A stretch of 64,000 nt of DNA from Amphritea balenae. GTDB lineage: Bacteria > Pseudomonadota > Gammaproteobacteria > Pseudomonadales > Balneatricaceae. The notes under the pieces are model-generated. The model was not told the origin of the DNA and ran no database searches. It worked only from the letters and a program-made list of their open reading frames with translations. Positions within the stretch are counted from its first letter, which is position 1, and each line of letters starts with the position of its first letter. The stretch spans positions 1 to 64,000 of the forward strand of contig NZ_RQXV01000002.1 in the NCBI RefSeq assembly GCF_003858655.1, read 5' to 3'. Positions 62,733 through 64,000 of the stretch are shown here, piece by piece. The position numbers were made by a program, and so were the translations under genes.

Positions 62733-64000
62733 ATGCGATCCAGAACTATCCTGTTTAGTCTTACATTACTCTGTTGTCTTATTGCGGCGGCAGGTGTGGC
62801 AGCCAACTACATGAACCTGATGAGCTTTGCTCAGAAAGATGCGCGCCGCAACGCTGAAAGTATCGTCACAATGCTCAATCATGAAGTTGATGCAACGTTT
62901 CGGGGGCGAATCAGTCAGGTTGCAGTGCAGTCTGCGTTGCCTGAAATTCAGCACTTTCTTCAAGGGGGGGGAATAGATGTCACCCCTCTTCTCAATAATA
63001 TATGCAATCTGAATGACGCATCTATCTGCTACCTTTTGGATAGTCGTGGGGAGTTTGTTGCATCCAGCGAATTTGAACAAAAACAGCAGGCATTAGGTAA
63101 AAGCTTTTCTTTCAGGCCTTATTTTAAAGAAGCTATCTCCGGTGGTTCGGCAATCTATCCCGCGTTGGGGTATAGCACTCGTCGCAGAGGACTTTATTTT
63201 TCTCACCGGGTAGTAAATGAGCAAGGCCATTTTATTGGCGTTGTGGTGAACAAGTTTTCACTGAGTGAGTTAGAAACCCGGTTTGATCAGCTTAGTGGCC
63301 GACTGGCATTGATGGACGGTGACGGTGTGGTCTTTGCCTCAAACATGAAAGACTGGGTTTTCAGCAGTTTATTGCCTCTGGACCGGATTCAACAACGCGC
63401 CATTATTAATAATTCACAGTATGGTAGTGATGCACCCCAGGAGATGTCATTTGAATGGTTAAGTGAGACGTCGGTGCGAGACTCTTCTGGTCATGACTAT
63501 AGTGTATACCGGGAGCCGGTAAACCCGTTGCCCGGATGGTCGCTGGTCTATATGACGGATAGTGATATCAGTTTATCGGGCGGGGCTGAGAATCGATTAT
63601 TGATACTGCTGTTAGCACTGAGTCTGGTGGTGGTGGTGCTGGTGACGATGTTATTCAGGCATGGCAGTCATCAGATTCGGCGCCGGCTTGATGCGGAAAC
63701 GAGTTTGCGCCAAAGTGAGACCCGGCTGTTGCAGTTATCTCAGGTATCCACCGAAGCGGTAGTGATGCACCGGGGTAATGAGATTATTGATTTTAATGAA
63801 GTCGCAGAGCGGATGTTTGGTTACGATCGTCAGTTATTACTCTCTACCCAGCTGTTACAGCTATTTAATGCAGATTCTGCAACAGAAACTGAAGCCTATT
63901 ATAACGTCGGTGAGCATAACTTTGAGACTGAAGGGATGCGCCTGGATGGTGTTTACTTTCCTATAGAAGTGAATTTTAAAAGTACTCTGATCGATGGTGA
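62733..64000 (+). CDS. Membrane sensor with dCache-like and PAS domains, 3' end missing
   Basis: An open frame of 422 codons that runs off the right edge. The start ATG follows the strong Shine-Dalgarno GAGGAGGGG. A transmembrane helix (~6-26, LFSLTLLCCLIAAAGVAANY) is followed by a periplasmic double-Cache/DctB-like sensor (~30-280; the marker GKSFSFRPYFKEAISGG is present). A second helix (~291-308, LLILLLALSLVVVVLVTML) leads to a linker and the start of a PAS domain (VVMHRGNEIIDFNEVAERMF). The output module (kinase, GGDEF or EAL) lies outside the window, so its class cannot be named. It probably senses a small carboxylate or amine ligand. Confidence 0.88.
   Translation, partial: MRSRTILFSLTLLCCLIAAAGVAANYMNLMSFAQKDARRNAESIVTMLNHEVDATFRGRISQVAVQSALPEIQHFLQGGGIDVTPLLNNICNLNDASICYLLDSRGEFVASSEFEQKQQALGKSFSFRPYFKEAISGGSAIYPALGYSTRRRGLYFSHRVVNEQGHFIGVVVNKFSLSELETRFDQLSGRLALMDGDGVVFASNMKDWVFSSLLPLDRIQQRAIINNSQYGSDAPQEMSFEWLSETSVRDSSGHDYSVYREPVNPLPGWSLVYMTDSDISLSGGAENRLLILLLALSLVVVVLVTMLFRHGSHQIRRRLDAETSLRQSETRLLQLSQVSTEAVVMHRGNEIIDFNEVAERMFGYDRQLLLSTQLLQLFNADSATETEAYYNVGEHNFETEGMRLDGVYFPIEVNFKSTLIDG

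Noticed and set aside
23-63990. Search for tRNA, rRNA, insertion sequences, integrases, attachment sites and prophage genes
   Set aside because: None was seen: no cloverleaf-like gap sequence, no transposase or integrase motif, and all large gaps are accounted for.

Overview
The window looks like chromosomal DNA of a marine gammaproteobacterium, probably of the Oceanospirillales (Oceanospirillaceae-like). This rests on gene content (ttcA, epmC, trmA, uvrB, srkA, dcd, an aas/lplT fusion) and on moderate GC; no rRNA or taxonomic marker search was possible. I see no rRNA, tRNA, CRISPR array, insertion sequence or prophage. Most of the window is compact chromosome, with strong Shine-Dalgarno sites and many perfect rho-independent terminators.

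Left edge to 13.9 kb: the 3' part of a giant repeat-rich RTX adhesin that enters from outside the window. It is followed by its type I secretion system: an LapB-like ABC transporter, an HlyD/LapC-like adaptor and a TolC/LapE-like outer-membrane channel. The adhesin carries two almost identical 363-bp repeats, a sugar-binding-like module, a von Willebrand A domain, a PPC domain and C-terminal calcium-binding nonapeptides.

13.9 to 24.9 kb: ttcA, a YaiI-family gene, a crotonase-family gene behind a hairpin that covers its ribosome-binding site, then a thiosulfate-oxidation cluster soxC-soxD-soxX-soxY-soxZ-soxA-(soxK-like)-soxB. SoxYZ carries the sulfur, SoxXA couples thiosulfate to it, SoxB hydrolyses sulfate off and SoxCD oxidises the sulfane sulfur, so the Sox core is complete. 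No soxV, soxW or soxR is present. A lipoprotein gene and epmC follow.

24.9 to 36 kb: a copper-delivery trio (PCu(A)C, Sco and a membrane-anchored FixH/YtkA-like protein), which would serve cytochrome oxidase assembly and so respiration of Sox-derived electrons; a secreted DUF255 thioredoxin-like protein fused to a DsbD-alpha-like domain; dgt, yciH, a 38-residue CxxC/transmembrane micropeptide, a retropepsin-like protease, an MTHFR-like protein, a DUF1285 protein, an SMR transporter, a decayed copy of the 3' end of srkA, srkA itself and a CYTH protein.

36 to 48.3 kb: metG, an HDOD protein, trmA, a periplasmic-binding-protein gene paired with a GGDEF-EAL c-di-GMP enzyme, and a three-domain lysophospholipid transporter/acyltransferase/acyl-ACP synthetase. 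48.3 to 53.2 kb: ppk2 behind an FNR/Anr-like promoter, a small partner gene, a short mrp/apbC, dcd overlapping an unknown gene, and an unknown protein built of two homologous halves. 53.2 to 59.3 kb: a TetR-regulated RND efflux operon with its own TolC. 59.6 kb to the right edge: a lone multi-pass membrane protein, uvrB, and a Cache-PAS sensor cut by the window end.

No single large undescribed system is evident. The best candidates for new biology are small: the binding-protein/GGDEF-EAL pair, the DsbD-alpha fusion near a sox cluster lacking its usual thiol-reduction genes, the CxxC micropeptide, the two-halves protein, and the possible oxygen-linked control of ppk2.
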